NCBI RefSeq assembly: GCF_000025005.1
Contig: NC_013526.1
Span: 62,001-126,000, forward strand
Source of the DNA: Thermobaculum terrenum ATCC BAA-798
Lineage (GTDB): Bacteria; Chloroflexota; Chloroflexia; Thermobaculales; Thermobaculaceae
Direction: 5' to 3'
DNA length: 64,000 bases
In this document: in pieces, positions 1 through 8,768 of the stretch
Layout of the letters: each line of letters opens with the position of its first letter
Position numbering within the stretch: position 1 is the stretch's first letter
Made by a program: the position numbers and the translations under genes
The notes under the pieces: generated by a model
The model's input: the letters and a program-made list of their open reading frames with translations, nothing else
Databases searched by the model: none
What the model was told of the DNA's origin: nothing

Positions 1-51
1 AGCCGCGTGGTGGCCGAGGGCCAGCTCGTGCCCACCGAGAGCGTTGCCTGA
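1..51 (+). CDS. C-terminal end of an unidentified protein (partial)
   Basis: An open frame enters from the left edge and ends at TGA 49-51. Only 16 residues are visible, too few to identify a family. A G/C-rich hairpin follows directly, which supports this as the true 3' end of a gene. Low certainty beyond that. Confidence 0.4.
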   Translation, partial: SRVVAEGQLVPTESVA

Positions 52-59
52 TCTTCCCC

Positions 60-92
60 GGGGGGCGGTCATCCCGCCCCCTCAATTTTCTT
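60..92 (+). terminator. Rho-independent terminator-like hairpin
   Basis: Positions 61-68 (GGGGGCGG) pair with 74-81 (CCGCCCCC) across a 5-base loop, followed by a T-rich tail (TCAATTTTCTT). It sits 9 bases after the stop of the partial gene at the left edge. Confidence 0.7.
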
Positions 93-287
93 ACCGTCCT
101 CTTACCTCCCTGAGATCTTCCCTTGAAGTTCACCCCCTACACTCATAATCGAACGCTGGCGACGGCGTTGATGCCAACAGAGAAAGGGGGGATGCTCACC
201 AAGGCACACATTACCTTACAGGACCCTAGAACCCGTACCCATGGCACAGATCAGAAGATCCTTGTGATGAAAGGAGGTGTACAGCGC

Positions 288-917
288 TTGAGAAATATCC
301 GTAAGCTGGGCTTCATGGCCTCTGTGGGGTTGCTGCTCCTGACGCTGGTCTTCTTCAGCGCGCAGGCAGTGAACGCCCAGAGCAGCTCCAGCACCAACAG
401 CTACTATCAGCAGTTCGTCAACAAGGTGGCCCAGATCCTGGGCAAGAAGCCCCAGGAGGTGCAGTCTGCCATGACCCAGGCCAGCGAGGACGTGATCGAC
501 CAGGCTGTCAAGGATGGCAAGATCACCCAGCAGCAGGCCCAGGAGATCAAGTCCCGCATACAGGAGACGGGGATGCCCTTCCCGTTCTTCGGGCGACACA
601 TGCACGGGCCGTGCTTCCCGGCCGTCGCGGGCACGGTGTCTAAGATCAGCGGCAACACCGTGACCGTGAAGACGGACAGCGGCAGCAAGACCGTACAGGT
701 CTCCGCGGACACCGTCTTCCGCAAGGATGGGCAGGAGGCCACGAAGAGCGACCTCAAGGTCGGCGAGTTCGTGCGGGTGATAGGCCGGGAGAACTCCCAG
801 GGCGTCATCGAGGCACGGGCTGTGCTGATAGGGGAAGGCGAATTCGGCTGGCACCACAGGGGTTGGGATCGCGACGAGGTGGAGTCCACCAATGGGGCGA
901 GCTCCAACTCCCAGTAG
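288..917 (+). CDS. Secreted DUF5666-type domain protein
   Basis: This 209-residue protein has an N-terminal signal peptide (basic start, then a hydrophobic run, AQAVNAQ cleavage-like end near residue 30). A helical stretch follows (about 35-90) resembling the pairs of helices found in many exported actinobacterial and Chloroflexota proteins. A beta-rich OB-like module (about 110-180, GTVSKISGNTVTVKT...VGEFVRVIG) fits the DUF5666 pattern. The TTG at 288 is chosen because AAGGAGGTG lies 7-8 bases upstream and the signal peptide starts there; the upstream in-frame ATG at 123 would add 55 unlikely residues. Probably periplasmic or surface-located; its function is unknown. Confidence 0.7.
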   Translation: MRNIRKLGFMASVGLLLLTLVFFSAQAVNAQSSSSTNSYYQQFVNKVAQILGKKPQEVQSAMTQASEDVIDQAVKDGKITQQQAQEIKSRIQETGMPFPFFGRHMHGPCFPAVAGTVSKISGNTVTVKTDSGSKTVQVSADTVFRKDGQEATKSDLKVGEFVRVIGRENSQGVIEARAVLIGEGEFGWHHRGWDRDEVESTNGASSNSQ

Positions 918-939
918 GGGCCACAAAAAGGCTATCATA

Positions 940-971
940 CATCCCGGGGGAAAAATCCCCCGGGATGCTTT
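940..971 (+). terminator. Hairpin terminator after the DUF5666-type gene
   Basis: An 11-bp perfect stem (940-950 with 957-967, CATCCCGGGGG) closes a 6-base A-rich loop. The tail is only weakly T-rich (CTTTGT), so termination strength is uncertain. Confidence 0.6.
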
Positions 972-984
972 GTGAGGTTGACGT

Positions 985-1440
985 ATGGAGACAACTGTGA
1001 TCACCGAGCTACACGTGCCGAGGGGGATAAAGCTGCTGGCCGGGCTGATGATGAGCGCGGTCGCTGGCCTGCACCTGGCAGAGGCGCCAGCTCTCCTGCA
1101 GAGGGAGCTCTACCTGCCGCTGGTGCTGTTTCTCCTTGGGGCGTTGCTCGCGCTCCTGTCGGTGTTTGGCATCATGCAGGACAGGTGGGGGGCAGGCTGG
1201 GTGATGGGGGTGCTCACCTGCGCCGCTCTGATGTTGGTCTACCTGGTGGATAAGGGGGACTACCTGGGCACCTTCACGGCCTGGGTATCGTCCGATGGCA
1301 AGGCGCGGGGGGCGTTCTGGATCGAGCTGGCGTTCATCCTGCTCTGGTTGCTTGGCCCCAGCAGGGTGCAGAGCTGGTACAACTACGCGCTGATCGTGCC
1401 CTCGCCCCGGCGGGATCAGCTCTCGCTGCGCAATAAGTAG
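985..1440 (+). CDS. Small integral membrane protein, unknown function
   Basis: 151 residues with about four hydrophobic segments (roughly 15-35, 42-62, 70-90 and 110-128) and a basic C-terminal tail. I recognise no catalytic motif or named family. The start ATG has a weak GAGGT upstream. It lies 14 bases before the intradiol dioxygenase-like gene on the same strand, so the two may be co-transcribed. Function not assigned. Confidence 0.6.
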   Translation: METTVITELHVPRGIKLLAGLMMSAVAGLHLAEAPALLQRELYLPLVLFLLGALLALLSVFGIMQDRWGAGWVMGVLTCAALMLVYLVDKGDYLGTFTAWVSSDGKARGAFWIELAFILLWLLGPSRVQSWYNYALIVPSPRRDQLSLRNK

Positions 1441-1454
1441 GGAGGTGTGAGTCT

Positions 1455-2159
1455 TTGGATCTCGACGACAAGCCCGTCGGCAGGTTGCTCACCAGACGGG
1501 AGGTGCTGGTGAGCTTTGGGGCCCTGGGCCTGGCCTTCCTCACCGCCTGCTCCCTCCCGAGCGGCGCCGAGCGGAGCTCTCCCTCCGCGGCCTGCGTCGT
1601 GCGGCCCGAGCTCACTGAGGGGCCTTACTTCGTGGACGAGGACCTGCGCAGGTCGGACATCCGCACCGACCCCACCGATGGCACGAGGAAGGAGGGGCTG
1701 CGGCTCGACCTGAGCTTCCAGCTGATGCAGCTGGGTGCCGCATGCGAGCCCTTGCCGGACGCTCGCGTGGATGTGTGGCACTGCGATGCGCTGGGCGTGT
1801 ACTCGGACGTCTCTGATCCCAACTTCGACACCACCGGGAAGAAGTTCCTGCGGGGCTACCAGCTGACCGATGAGCGCGGTGTGGCCCGCTTCGTGACCAT
1901 ATACCCTGGCTGGTACAGTGGCAGGGCCGTGCACATCCATTTCAAGGTGCGCTACGGAGGGACAGGCAGTGGGGTCTACGACTTCACCTCCCAGCTCTTC
2001 TTCCCGGACGAGCTCACCGATCAGGTGCACGCGCAGCCGCCGTACGCCTCCAAGGGTCAGAGGGACACGAGGAACGCCCAGGACGCCATCTACCTCCAGG
2101 GGGAGACCAGCTGCTGCTCAAGCCCTCACACGCCGGGCGATCCTATACGGCCTCGATAG
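1455..2159 (+). CDS. Intradiol ring-cleavage dioxygenase-like exported protein
   Basis: 234 residues. The N-terminus has a twin-arginine-like motif (LLTRREVLVSFG) and a lipobox-like LTAC, so export as a lipoprotein is likely. The core matches the catechol 1,2-/protocatechuate 3,4-dioxygenase fold: a first Tyr in GVYSDV, a second in YPGWYSGRAVHIHF, and the two His of HIHF, which together are the usual 2-Tyr/2-His ferric site. Exported intradiol-like proteins are known but their substrates are mostly undefined. TTG 1455 is chosen because GGAGGTG lies 7 bases upstream. The 3' end overlaps the convergent NnrS-like gene by 34 bases. Confidence 0.8.
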   Translation: MDLDDKPVGRLLTRREVLVSFGALGLAFLTACSLPSGAERSSPSAACVVRPELTEGPYFVDEDLRRSDIRTDPTDGTRKEGLRLDLSFQLMQLGAACEPLPDARVDVWHCDALGVYSDVSDPNFDTTGKKFLRGYQLTDERGVARFVTIYPGWYSGRAVHIHFKVRYGGTGSGVYDFTSQLFFPDELTDQVHAQPPYASKGQRDTRNAQDAIYLQGETSCCSSPHTPGDPIRPR

Positions 2160-3376
2160 CCCTCGCCCTCGACCTCTCCTAGGAGCCCGGTATTCCAGGC
2201 GAACGCCACCACGCAGCAGGCGCCCAGCACCCCCGCAGCCACCTCCAGGTGACCGTGCCCTGGCAGCCAGGGAAAGGCCGAGGGCGCCACCCTGGCGAGC
2301 ACGGTGAGGTTGCCCGCGACCAGCAGGGCCCACGTCACGGCCCTGCTGCGGACCTGCTGCTTCCCGAACCCCGGCAAAAGGTGGGTGCCCACCCCGAAGA
2401 TGAGCAGCGTGGCGAACCCGGCGCCCAGGGCGTGCCGGTAGGCATCCTGTCGGCCACCCACGGCCATCAGGGCGCCCACGAGCAGCCACAGGTAGGCCGA
2501 GAGCGCCAGCAGCTGCGCGGGGTCTCGCGGGATGGGCAGGGATCCCCTGGGGCGCGGCCGGCGAGGCTCCAGCAGCCGCAGGCCAGCTGTGAATAGCCCG
2601 GCGGCGAGCAGGTAGAGGACCTGGCCCTCCACGCCCAGCAGCGACGAGGCCACCGCCGCCACCTGGATAGCTAGCCCCGCCCAGAGCAGGGGCATGGAGG
2701 GCATCCGAGTCCGGAATAAGATGGGGAAGTTGCGCGCCGACATCCCCACGGATATCGGGACGATGAACCCCTGGAGCATGAGGGTGATGATCGCCCCCAT
2801 GGAGCTTGCCGGGTAGATCCCGTAGCGCACGACGCTGCTCTGCAGCGCCGCCAGGGCGTTGACCAGTGCCGCCCCCCACAACGAGAGGAAGCCGGCGAGG
2901 AAGAACGGCATGACCCGCGTCATGCCCTTCATCTGTCGCAAGGGTGGGCCGTCCCTGAGGGTCCGCCACAGGATCGCAAGCACCAGCGTGCAGCCGGCGA
3001 GCTCGAGCCACGCGCCCGTGACCAGCACCCAGGCCGCGCTGTTGCGGAGCCAGGGCGACTGGCTGCCCGCCGCCATGGGCTGCGCCAGTAGCCTGCTCGC
3101 TATCCCGGCCAGGAGCAACCACAGCGCCCAGCCCGTCATGGGCGGATCGAGCTGGCGAGCGCTGCGTAGCCGGGGCAGGAAGTGGAACCCAACTCCCAAC
3201 ACCATCAGGCCCACCCAGCCGAACAGCTGCGTATGCCCGTGCGCCTGGGCGGTCGCCACCCACGCTGGCCCCGCCCCTCGTGGAGACAGCAGGAAGAGCA
3301 GCGCTCCCGGCAGGAACCCCCCAAGGACCGCCAGCGTGCAGGCAGCCTGTGCGTACTCCCTCCATCTCTGGGCCAA
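2126..3376 (-). CDS. NnrS-like multi-pass membrane protein
   Basis: 416 residues, almost entirely hydrophobic, with about 12 predicted membrane segments. Histidines are spaced along the first helices (QAHGHTQLFGW, GFHFLPR) and near the end (GTHLLPGF, GHGHLE), the arrangement seen in NnrS-family haem/copper membrane proteins linked to nitric-oxide stress. TTG 3376 is preferred over the upstream TTG 3397 because GGAGG lies 7 bases before it. The gene converges on and overlaps the dioxygenase-like gene. The family call is moderately sure; the role is inferred from the family. Confidence 0.65.
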   Translation of the reverse strand: MAQRWREYAQAACTLAVLGGFLPGALLFLLSPRGAGPAWVATAQAHGHTQLFGWVGLMVLGVGFHFLPRLRSARQLDPPMTGWALWLLLAGIASRLLAQPMAAGSQSPWLRNSAAWVLVTGAWLELAGCTLVLAILWRTLRDGPPLRQMKGMTRVMPFFLAGFLSLWGAALVNALAALQSSVVRYGIYPASSMGAIITLMLQGFIVPISVGMSARNFPILFRTRMPSMPLLWAGLAIQVAAVASSLLGVEGQVLYLLAAGLFTAGLRLLEPRRPRPRGSLPIPRDPAQLLALSAYLWLLVGALMAVGGRQDAYRHALGAGFATLLIFGVGTHLLPGFGKQQVRSRAVTWALLVAGNLTVLARVAPSAFPWLPGHGHLEVAAGVLGACCVVAFAWNTGLLGEVEGEGYRGRIGSPGV

Positions 3377-3443
3377 GCGTGTACCTCCGTCATTCAAGTA
3401 TAAGCCCCTGGCACCAAGGTGTGTTTTGGATTAATATGAGAGC

Positions 3444-3468
3444 GGCCTCGGAGGACTCCTCCGAGGCC
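3444..3468. repeat. Perfect inverted repeat in a divergent intergenic region
   Basis: GGCCTCGGAGGA (3444-3455) is mirrored by its complement (3457-3468). It lies between the divergent NnrS-like and RidA genes, only about 20 bases before the RidA ribosome site, so it could act in the 5' leader or as an operator. Confidence 0.55.
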
Positions 3469-3494
3469 CTACACGAGATAGCTGGAGGTTGAGA

Positions 3495-3956
3495 GTGTCG
3501 TTTGAAGCCAGGATCAAGGAGCTGGGGATAGAGATTCCTGAGCCCGCCAGACCGCTTGCGGCCTACGTGCCCACCGTACGCACCGGCAACCTGGTGTTCG
3601 TGTCGGGGCAGCTGCCGACGCGTGGTGGGGAGCTGGTCGCCCGAGGCAAGCTTGGAGAAGGCGTGTCGCTCGAGGATGGGCAGGAGGCGGCGCGCGTGGC
3701 CGCCATCAACGCGCTGGCAGCGCTGAGGGCCGAGCTGGGGTCGCTGGATCTGGTCCGGAGGATCGTCAAGCTCACGGGCTACGTGGCCTCCGCGCCGGGG
3801 TTCGTCGCCCAACCGCAGGTGATCAACGGCGCCTCCGAGCTGATGCAGGCCGTGTTCGGCGAGAGCGGCAGGCACGCTCGGGCGGCGGTCGGGGTATCGG
3901 AGCTGCCCAACGGCGCGCCCGTGGAGGTGGAGCTCATAGCCGAGGTGGCTATCTAG
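3495..3956 (+). CDS. RidA/YjgF-family enamine/imine deaminase
   Basis: 153 residues. The chain has the RidA-type core: LVFVSGQLPT early, a central VKLTGYVAS, and a C-terminal PVEVELIAEVAI strand. The family hydrolyses reactive enamine/imine intermediates from PLP enzymes and is cytosolic, usually a trimer. GTG 3495 is chosen because GGAGG (3484-3488) is 6 bases upstream; TTG 3489 would leave no spacing. The AraC regulator follows 10 bases downstream, suggesting co-transcription. Confidence 0.8.
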   Translation: MSFEARIKELGIEIPEPARPLAAYVPTVRTGNLVFVSGQLPTRGGELVARGKLGEGVSLEDGQEAARVAAINALAALRAELGSLDLVRRIVKLTGYVASAPGFVAQPQVINGASELMQAVFGESGRHARAAVGVSELPNGAPVEVELIAEVAI

Positions 3957-3966
3957 GAGCCGCAAG

Positions 3967-4803
3967 TTGCCGCTGCAAGTATCCCTGCCCACGGCCTACG
4001 GTGTAGCTAGCTACCCTCCTGGGGCTACATTCGGTCCCAGGAGGCTGAAGGACTTTGAGTTCGTGTGGATCATGAACGGGAGCGCTGAGTACGAGTGCCT
4101 CGAGCTCGGAAGGTTCCACTTACCTGAGGGGGCCGTGTTGCTCTGCAGGCGCGGCATGATGGACCTGTTTCGTTTCGATCGTGAGGTCCGGACGAGGCAC
4201 GCTTACTTCCACTTCGACATCAGGGAGTTTCCGCACTACTGGCCGCCGGTGGACGTCTGGCCCTGGGTCTACGAGGCTCAGTCAGCGGGGGTGCTCGTGC
4301 CCCTGTTTGGGCACGTGCTCGCCTGCATGGAGCAGGGCAACGAGGGGCAGGCTGAGCTGGCCATAACCCTGATGCTGGAGTCGTACATCGGTGGGGAGAC
4401 GGATATCCTGTGGGTGAGCAAGCCCAACCTCCCCGAGCCGGTGGAGCTGGCCCGCAGGTACATAACCGCGAGGCTAGACGAGGATCCCTCAGCCGAGATC
4501 TCCCTGGAGGACATGGCAGCGCACGCGGGCGTCTCGCCGGAGTACCTGTGCAGGCTGTTCCGCTCCTACACGGGGCTGTCCCCGCTGGGGACCGTGCGCA
4601 TCTGCCGGCTGGACCGCGCGGCCATGCTGTTGTTGCGATCCAACTACACCATCACGCAGATATCCAGGATTTACGGCTTCTCCAGCCCCTTCCACTTCTC
4701 TCAGCGGTTCAAGGAGCTGTATGGTAAGTCGCCCTCACAGCTGCGCAAAGAGTCCCAGCTAGGCCAGGTACAGTTTGCTCCCATCCTCCCGGAGATGTTG
4801 TGA
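3967..4803 (+). CDS. AraC-family transcriptional regulator
   Basis: 278 residues. The N-terminal half (about 1-130) is a cupin-like sensor. The C-terminal 100 residues hold the double HTH: ISLEDMAAHAGVSPEYLCRLFRSYTG, then ITQISRIYGFSSPFHFSQRFKELYGKSPSQLR. TTG start, with AGGAG about 7 bases upstream overlapping the RidA stop. The downstream PhyH dioxygenase is on the same strand about 100 bases away and is the likeliest target. Confidence 0.85.
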   Translation: MPLQVSLPTAYGVASYPPGATFGPRRLKDFEFVWIMNGSAEYECLELGRFHLPEGAVLLCRRGMMDLFRFDREVRTRHAYFHFDIREFPHYWPPVDVWPWVYEAQSAGVLVPLFGHVLACMEQGNEGQAELAITLMLESYIGGETDILWVSKPNLPEPVELARRYITARLDEDPSAEISLEDMAAHAGVSPEYLCRLFRSYTGLSPLGTVRICRLDRAAMLLLRSNYTITQISRIYGFSSPFHFSQRFKELYGKSPSQLRKESQLGQVQFAPILPEML

Positions 4804-4903
4804 TCTGGTCAATACGATGTATGTTTAGGTTAGTGCGCGGTATGGCCATGCCCTGTCTCCTCAGAGCATAATCGTGTCAACAACGAGCGTGCGGAGGAGA
4901 TAT

Positions 4904-6022
4904 ATGGCTACCGTTCTGGAGACATCCAGCTACACCGAGAGAACCGACCGGTACAGGGTATCCGTCGAGGAGTACATCACCTTCAGGCGGCAGGGCTTCC
5001 TGGTGGTGCGCGGGCTCGTGCCGCAGGCGGACATAGACTTGCTCAGGCAGCACACGGAGGACCTGATGCAGGGCAGGTTGCCCGAGCAGCGGTCCTCCAG
5101 ATTGGATGAGAGGTATCGCTCGGACGCTTCGGGCGTGAGCGTGCAGCCGCTAGCGGCTCCTCCCGAGCACCTGTCGCCCGAGGAGAAGGCCCAGTACTTC
5201 CTGCGCATCCACATGCTGCACCGCAAGCTGGAGTTGCACGAGCGCTTCCTGCTACATCCCCGGGTGCTGGATGTGCTGGAGGTGCTCATAGGTCCGGATG
5301 TGTTGGCGCTGCAGACTATGCTGTTCCTCAAGCCTCCCGGCAAGCCCGGCCAGGGCTGGCACCAGGACTCGTACTACATCCCCACCCATCCGGACAGCCT
5401 CTGCGGCGCGTGGATCGCCATAGATGAGTGCGACGAGCTCAATGGTGCGCTATGGTTTGCTGTGGGCAGCCAGCACGAGCCAGTGTATCCGCCGAAGAAA
5501 GGCTATGGTTACGGGGACACGCAGATAGCCGACATCCAGAGGGTGGGAGGGGTGAGCAACCCCAACGACGAGGAGAACGACCTCACACCGATCGCCAACA
5601 AGTATCCCCAGGTGCTCGTGGCCGCCCAGCCTGGAGACGTGGTGTTCTTTGGGGGGCACATCCTGCACCGCAGCAAGAAGAACTTCACGACCGACAGGTT
5701 CCGCCGAGCCTTCGTCGGTCACTACTGCAACGCGCGGTCCTTCACCCAGTGGGGCGCGGACACCGAGCCGGACAATCCCCACGCCGCCACCGCGATCGAC
5801 CCCGTCACCAAGATGACCAACGGCTCGCACATCCTGGCGCGGGGGGACACCCACCTGCCGTTCGCGAAGCCGAGGTTCGGCACTCCGTGCGCGGCGCTGC
5901 TCTCGCCCGAGGAACGCAGGCGGCAGCGGGAGTACGCTCTCGCCGCGATGGGCGACATGGACAGCGGCATGATGGGCATGGAGATGGCCGATCCCAACCA
6001 GCGCGACGATGACGATATGTAG
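4904..6022 (+). CDS. Phytanoyl-CoA dioxygenase (PhyH) family oxygenase
   Basis: 372 residues, the usual length for this Fe(II)/2-oxoglutarate family. The HxD iron motif appears in GWHQDSYY and the distal His in GGHILHRS, followed by an Arg-rich strand (TDRFRRAFVGHY) that can bind 2-oxoglutarate. A Met-rich, Asp-rich tail (GMMGMEMADP...DDDD) ends the protein. ATG 4904 is chosen because GGAGGAG lies 5-6 bases upstream; an in-frame GTG at 4874 lacks such a site. Substrate unknown; the AraC neighbour suggests an inducible catabolic step. Confidence 0.82.
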   Translation: MATVLETSSYTERTDRYRVSVEEYITFRRQGFLVVRGLVPQADIDLLRQHTEDLMQGRLPEQRSSRLDERYRSDASGVSVQPLAAPPEHLSPEEKAQYFLRIHMLHRKLELHERFLLHPRVLDVLEVLIGPDVLALQTMLFLKPPGKPGQGWHQDSYYIPTHPDSLCGAWIAIDECDELNGALWFAVGSQHEPVYPPKKGYGYGDTQIADIQRVGGVSNPNDEENDLTPIANKYPQVLVAAQPGDVVFFGGHILHRSKKNFTTDRFRRAFVGHYCNARSFTQWGADTEPDNPHAATAIDPVTKMTNGSHILARGDTHLPFAKPRFGTPCAALLSPEERRRQREYALAAMGDMDSGMMGMEMADPNQRDDDDM

Positions 6023-6049
6023 GCGGGGTGTATGCGGAAAGGGGGAGGC

Positions 6050-7471
6050 TTACTCTGCCTCCCCCTTCTCGATCAGGTTCTGCAGCTTCTTGTACCAGCC
6101 CTTATCCTGGCGCTCTTGGCGCTTCTTGTCGCTGCCCGGAGGGAACAGCTTGGCATCGAGCTGGCGCGCCAGCTCCCTGCGCTGTGCGGGCGAGAGATCG
6201 GCGTTGGCTATCGAGTTCACCGCGGCATCTGCTTTACCTATATCGCCTGACCTCAATGCACCTATCTGGCGCTGGAGTTCTTCGAACCTGAGGTCCTGCC
6301 CCGAGGGCGCGGCGGTTGTGGTCGTGGTGGGCGAGGGGGTTCCCTCTGGTGCAGAGGCGACGGCCGTGGTCGCAGCGGATGCGGTCTCCTGAGCGCCTTC
6401 CTGGGTGGACCGCCTGAACCTGCCATAGCCGATAGAGGTCTTGGCTCCCGCCCCCAGGCTGTTCAGCGCTTCCATCAGGATCTCCTCGCCCTCCTCAAGC
6501 AGGCGCTCCCCCTTCTCTTTGTCGGTGCGCCCATCGCTGTTGCGGGCGATCGGGGCCAGCGCGAACTCGAACTCGCAGTCCGGCCCCACCGTCAGGAAGT
6601 ACACGGGGTTGGGCGACTGCCAGTCAGCGGGCGGCTCGTGCTGCCCGTAGTAATCTGGGTAGTGGACGTTGAGGATATCCAGCTCGAGCTTGGGCAACGC
6701 TGTGGGGATGGCATCGAACACGATGAGGGAGCCCTCCCTGGGGCTGCGGTTGTATCTCTGCCGCTCGTCATCGCTGAGCTTATTGAGCAGGGCGTCCTCC
6801 TTCTCTATGCTCTCGTAGCCAAAGAGCTCTTCGACCTTCATCACCTTCTCGAAGTAGGATCTGATCTCCTCTGGGCTCGCGTCTTCCCCGGGGCGAAGGG
6901 GGGTTATAGATGCCCTTATCACGCCCTTGACGCCGGAGGCCGGCAGGTAGGGCACTCCCAGCGTGTGGTGCCACACGAAGCCGCTCTCCAGTGGGTGATG
7001 AGCGCCGGTACCGGACATGAAGCGCCACTCGGTCCGCAGCCGGATGGTCCTGCCCCCCAGCTTCCGCACCAGCTCCCTGCGCCGCTGCAAGTAGTCTTCC
7101 AGGTCGTTCTTTAACTCCCTTGCCCATTGATGAAGGGGCAGGAACTTCTGCAGGAAGAGCTTGATGACGGACTCTTGATTGCTACCATTTCGCCCTGTTT
7201 TGACCTCTTTGACAATGCCGTTCAGGGGGTCATTGCTGCTCCAGTGCCAGACGTCGATGAACTTGTCGTACAGCAGCGAGGGGTTGCCGACGCGATTCTT
7301 GAATGGTGCCACTTTGATGAACACATCCTGGACGGATTTATACAGGGGCAGATGGTTTCCATAGATGATATTTCGTTGATGCTGTTCCTGAGGCTTGGAT
7401 GCGCTCCCGGTGCTACCCTTGGGGGTACCTTGTGGTCTGTTCTGCTGGCGGCGATCTCTGCTCTTGCTCAT
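6050..7471 (-). CDS. cmr6: Type III-B CRISPR RAMP protein Cmr6
   Basis: 473 residues, last gene of the cmr operon. The RAMP core covers about residues 130-350, including the entry segment WRFMSGTGAHHP, the SGVKGVIRAS glycine turn and the C-terminal GAGAKTSIGYGRF. In Cmr complexes Cmr6 caps the Cmr4 filament near the crRNA 3' end. An N-terminal basic leader (KSRDRRQQNRPQ) and a C-terminal extension of about 110 residues (Thr/Ala/Pro linker, then a charged helical stretch) make it longer than typical Cmr6 proteins of roughly 250-350 residues. The start lies 2 bases after the cmr5 stop. Confidence 0.88.
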   Translation of the reverse strand: MSKSRDRRQQNRPQGTPKGSTGSASKPQEQHQRNIIYGNHLPLYKSVQDVFIKVAPFKNRVGNPSLLYDKFIDVWHWSSNDPLNGIVKEVKTGRNGSNQESVIKLFLQKFLPLHQWARELKNDLEDYLQRRRELVRKLGGRTIRLRTEWRFMSGTGAHHPLESGFVWHHTLGVPYLPASGVKGVIRASITPLRPGEDASPEEIRSYFEKVMKVEELFGYESIEKEDALLNKLSDDERQRYNRSPREGSLIVFDAIPTALPKLELDILNVHYPDYYGQHEPPADWQSPNPVYFLTVGPDCEFEFALAPIARNSDGRTDKEKGERLLEEGEEILMEALNSLGAGAKTSIGYGRFRRSTQEGAQETASAATTAVASAPEGTPSPTTTTTAAPSGQDLRFEELQRQIGALRSGDIGKADAAVNSIANADLSPAQRRELARQLDAKLFPPGSDKKRQERQDKGWYKKLQNLIEKGEAE

Positions 7472-7473
7472 GA

Positions 7474-7872
7474 TTATTGCCCCGGCCTACCGATGTATGC
7501 GTCTGAGAAGCGCTTCATCCACCCCAGCAGCTCCAGCACCTCGGTCTGCGCGCGTACGTAGGCACCCCTATCTCCCTCAAGGATGGCCTTCATGAGCCCG
7601 TTTTTACCGTACTCATCCGGGTAGATACGCCTCCTCATGATGATCCACTCCGATAGCTGCTCGTAGAGCTTGTAGCTCATCTTCTGCTCGTTCTTCTGGG
7701 CATCTGCCAGCAGGAACGCCAGCGACTGCCCAAGCCCGTTGTTCAGGATCATGCCGGGTAGCCGGAGGCAGAAGTTGGAGTAGTCCTCCTTCTTGTTATC
7801 CTCAAGCTTTGCGACCTCCAGCACCTTCTCCATGGCGTACTTAGCTCTCTGCTGAGACAGCGTCTGGCTCAT
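7474..7872 (-). CDS. cmr5: Type III-B CRISPR small subunit Cmr5
   Basis: 132 residues, all-helical in appearance, matching the small-subunit size and the Cmr5 pattern (SQQRAKYAMEKVLEV...LPGMILNNGLGQSLAFLLA). Cmr5 forms the minor filament alongside Cmr4 and helps hold target RNA. ATG 7872 is chosen because it overlaps the cmr4 stop as ATGA and has GGAGGGA upstream; the in-frame TTG-type start at 7911 would add 13 unlikely residues. Confidence 0.9.
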   Translation of the reverse strand: MSQTLSQQRAKYAMEKVLEVAKLEDNKKEDYSNFCLRLPGMILNNGLGQSLAFLLADAQKNEQKMSYKLYEQLSEWIIMRRRIYPDEYGKNGLMKAILEGDRGAYVRAQTEVLELLGWMKRFSDAYIGRPGQ

Positions 7873-8765
7873 TGTGCATTCCCTCCGGTATAGAGCTTGG
7901 TGAAGCACCATCCGTTGCCCACGGTCTCGTTGCCTCCGATCTGTACGGGCTCATCGTTCCCCAGGATCTCGCGCATAGCATCCATGACTTCTTTGGCGCT
8001 ATCAAGACCGTTAGCTCGAGGTTCGCGCGCTATGACGAAGCTCCACAAGATCGTCTCGGAAGGCAGGGTCTCCTCCTGCCACAGGTTCTTGCTGGTCTTG
8101 GTGGCGTCGTCCAGCACGATGCGCGAGGCCACCTGTGTGCCGTTGACCGAGAGGTAGGCCATGTTCTCGTCGCTCACCACTACCAAATGCTTCTGGAGCT
8201 TGTCCATGAAGTGCTGCCCGATGTTCTCGGGCACCAGGTTCTTGGCTACCAAGGTGATCAGAGCCTTGAGATCGTCGCATTTTTCGGTCGCGAAGTCCAG
8301 ATCCTCCAGCACGAGCCTGCCCCCTGAGTTCCGTAGCTCATCAAGATCTTCGGGGATCAGGGCGGTGTTGTCGTCGGTCACTGTGGGGACATGGAGGTCT
8401 TTGATGCCCAGTTGCTTCAGGTCTCTTACGAGGCGCTGCAGGATCATCGGGCAGGTTACCCAGAAGAAGACCGACTGAATGGACCTGACCGGCAGTGCCA
8501 GCAGCTTGGCCTCCCCGACGAGGACGGACCCCCCATGCTTGTCGCCCTCGCTGGTCTCGGGGCCGAAGACGGTCGTGAGCTTGCCGTTCTTGCCCCACTT
8601 ATCGGTGGCGGTCTGGCGCAGGGCGCCCTTCAGGCTGGATCCCGGGATGACCGGGAAGTTGGTGTGCACCTCCCGCTGGATCGGTAGATCTATGGCGCCT
8701 ATGGTAGATCCCGAGCCCGCGTGCATCGCGGTGACGGTGTAGAAAGTGACTATGGCCTTCTCCAT
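7869..8765 (-). CDS. cmr4: Type III-B CRISPR backbone RAMP protein Cmr4
   Basis: 298 residues. Segment HAGSGSTIGAIDLPIQRE carries Asp26, which lines up with the catalytic aspartate known to cut target RNA at 6-nt intervals in Cmr4. PGSSLKGALRQ is the RAMP glycine-rich loop and IGGNETVGNGWC is the C-terminal glycine motif. Cmr4 is the repeated backbone subunit of the effector. AGGAGG precedes the start; the stop overlaps cmr5 by four bases, indicating translational coupling. Confidence 0.93.
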   Translation of the reverse strand: MEKAIVTFYTVTAMHAGSGSTIGAIDLPIQREVHTNFPVIPGSSLKGALRQTATDKWGKNGKLTTVFGPETSEGDKHGGSVLVGEAKLLALPVRSIQSVFFWVTCPMILQRLVRDLKQLGIKDLHVPTVTDDNTALIPEDLDELRNSGGRLVLEDLDFATEKCDDLKALITLVAKNLVPENIGQHFMDKLQKHLVVVSDENMAYLSVNGTQVASRIVLDDATKTSKNLWQEETLPSETILWSFVIAREPRANGLDSAKEVMDAMREILGNDEPVQIGGNETVGNGWCFTKLYTGGNAQ

Positions 8766-8768
8766 CTG

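Noticed and set aside
216-1004. Minus-strand frame of 262 codons opposite the DUF5666-type gene
   Set aside because: Low-complexity Leu/His/Gly composition and no start signal; it is antisense to a gene with a clear signal peptide.
2118-3365. Long minus-strand frame of 415 codons inside the NnrS-like gene
   Set aside because: Arg/Pro/Gly/Ala-rich shadow of the real frame, typical of high-GC DNA; no domain or ribosome site.
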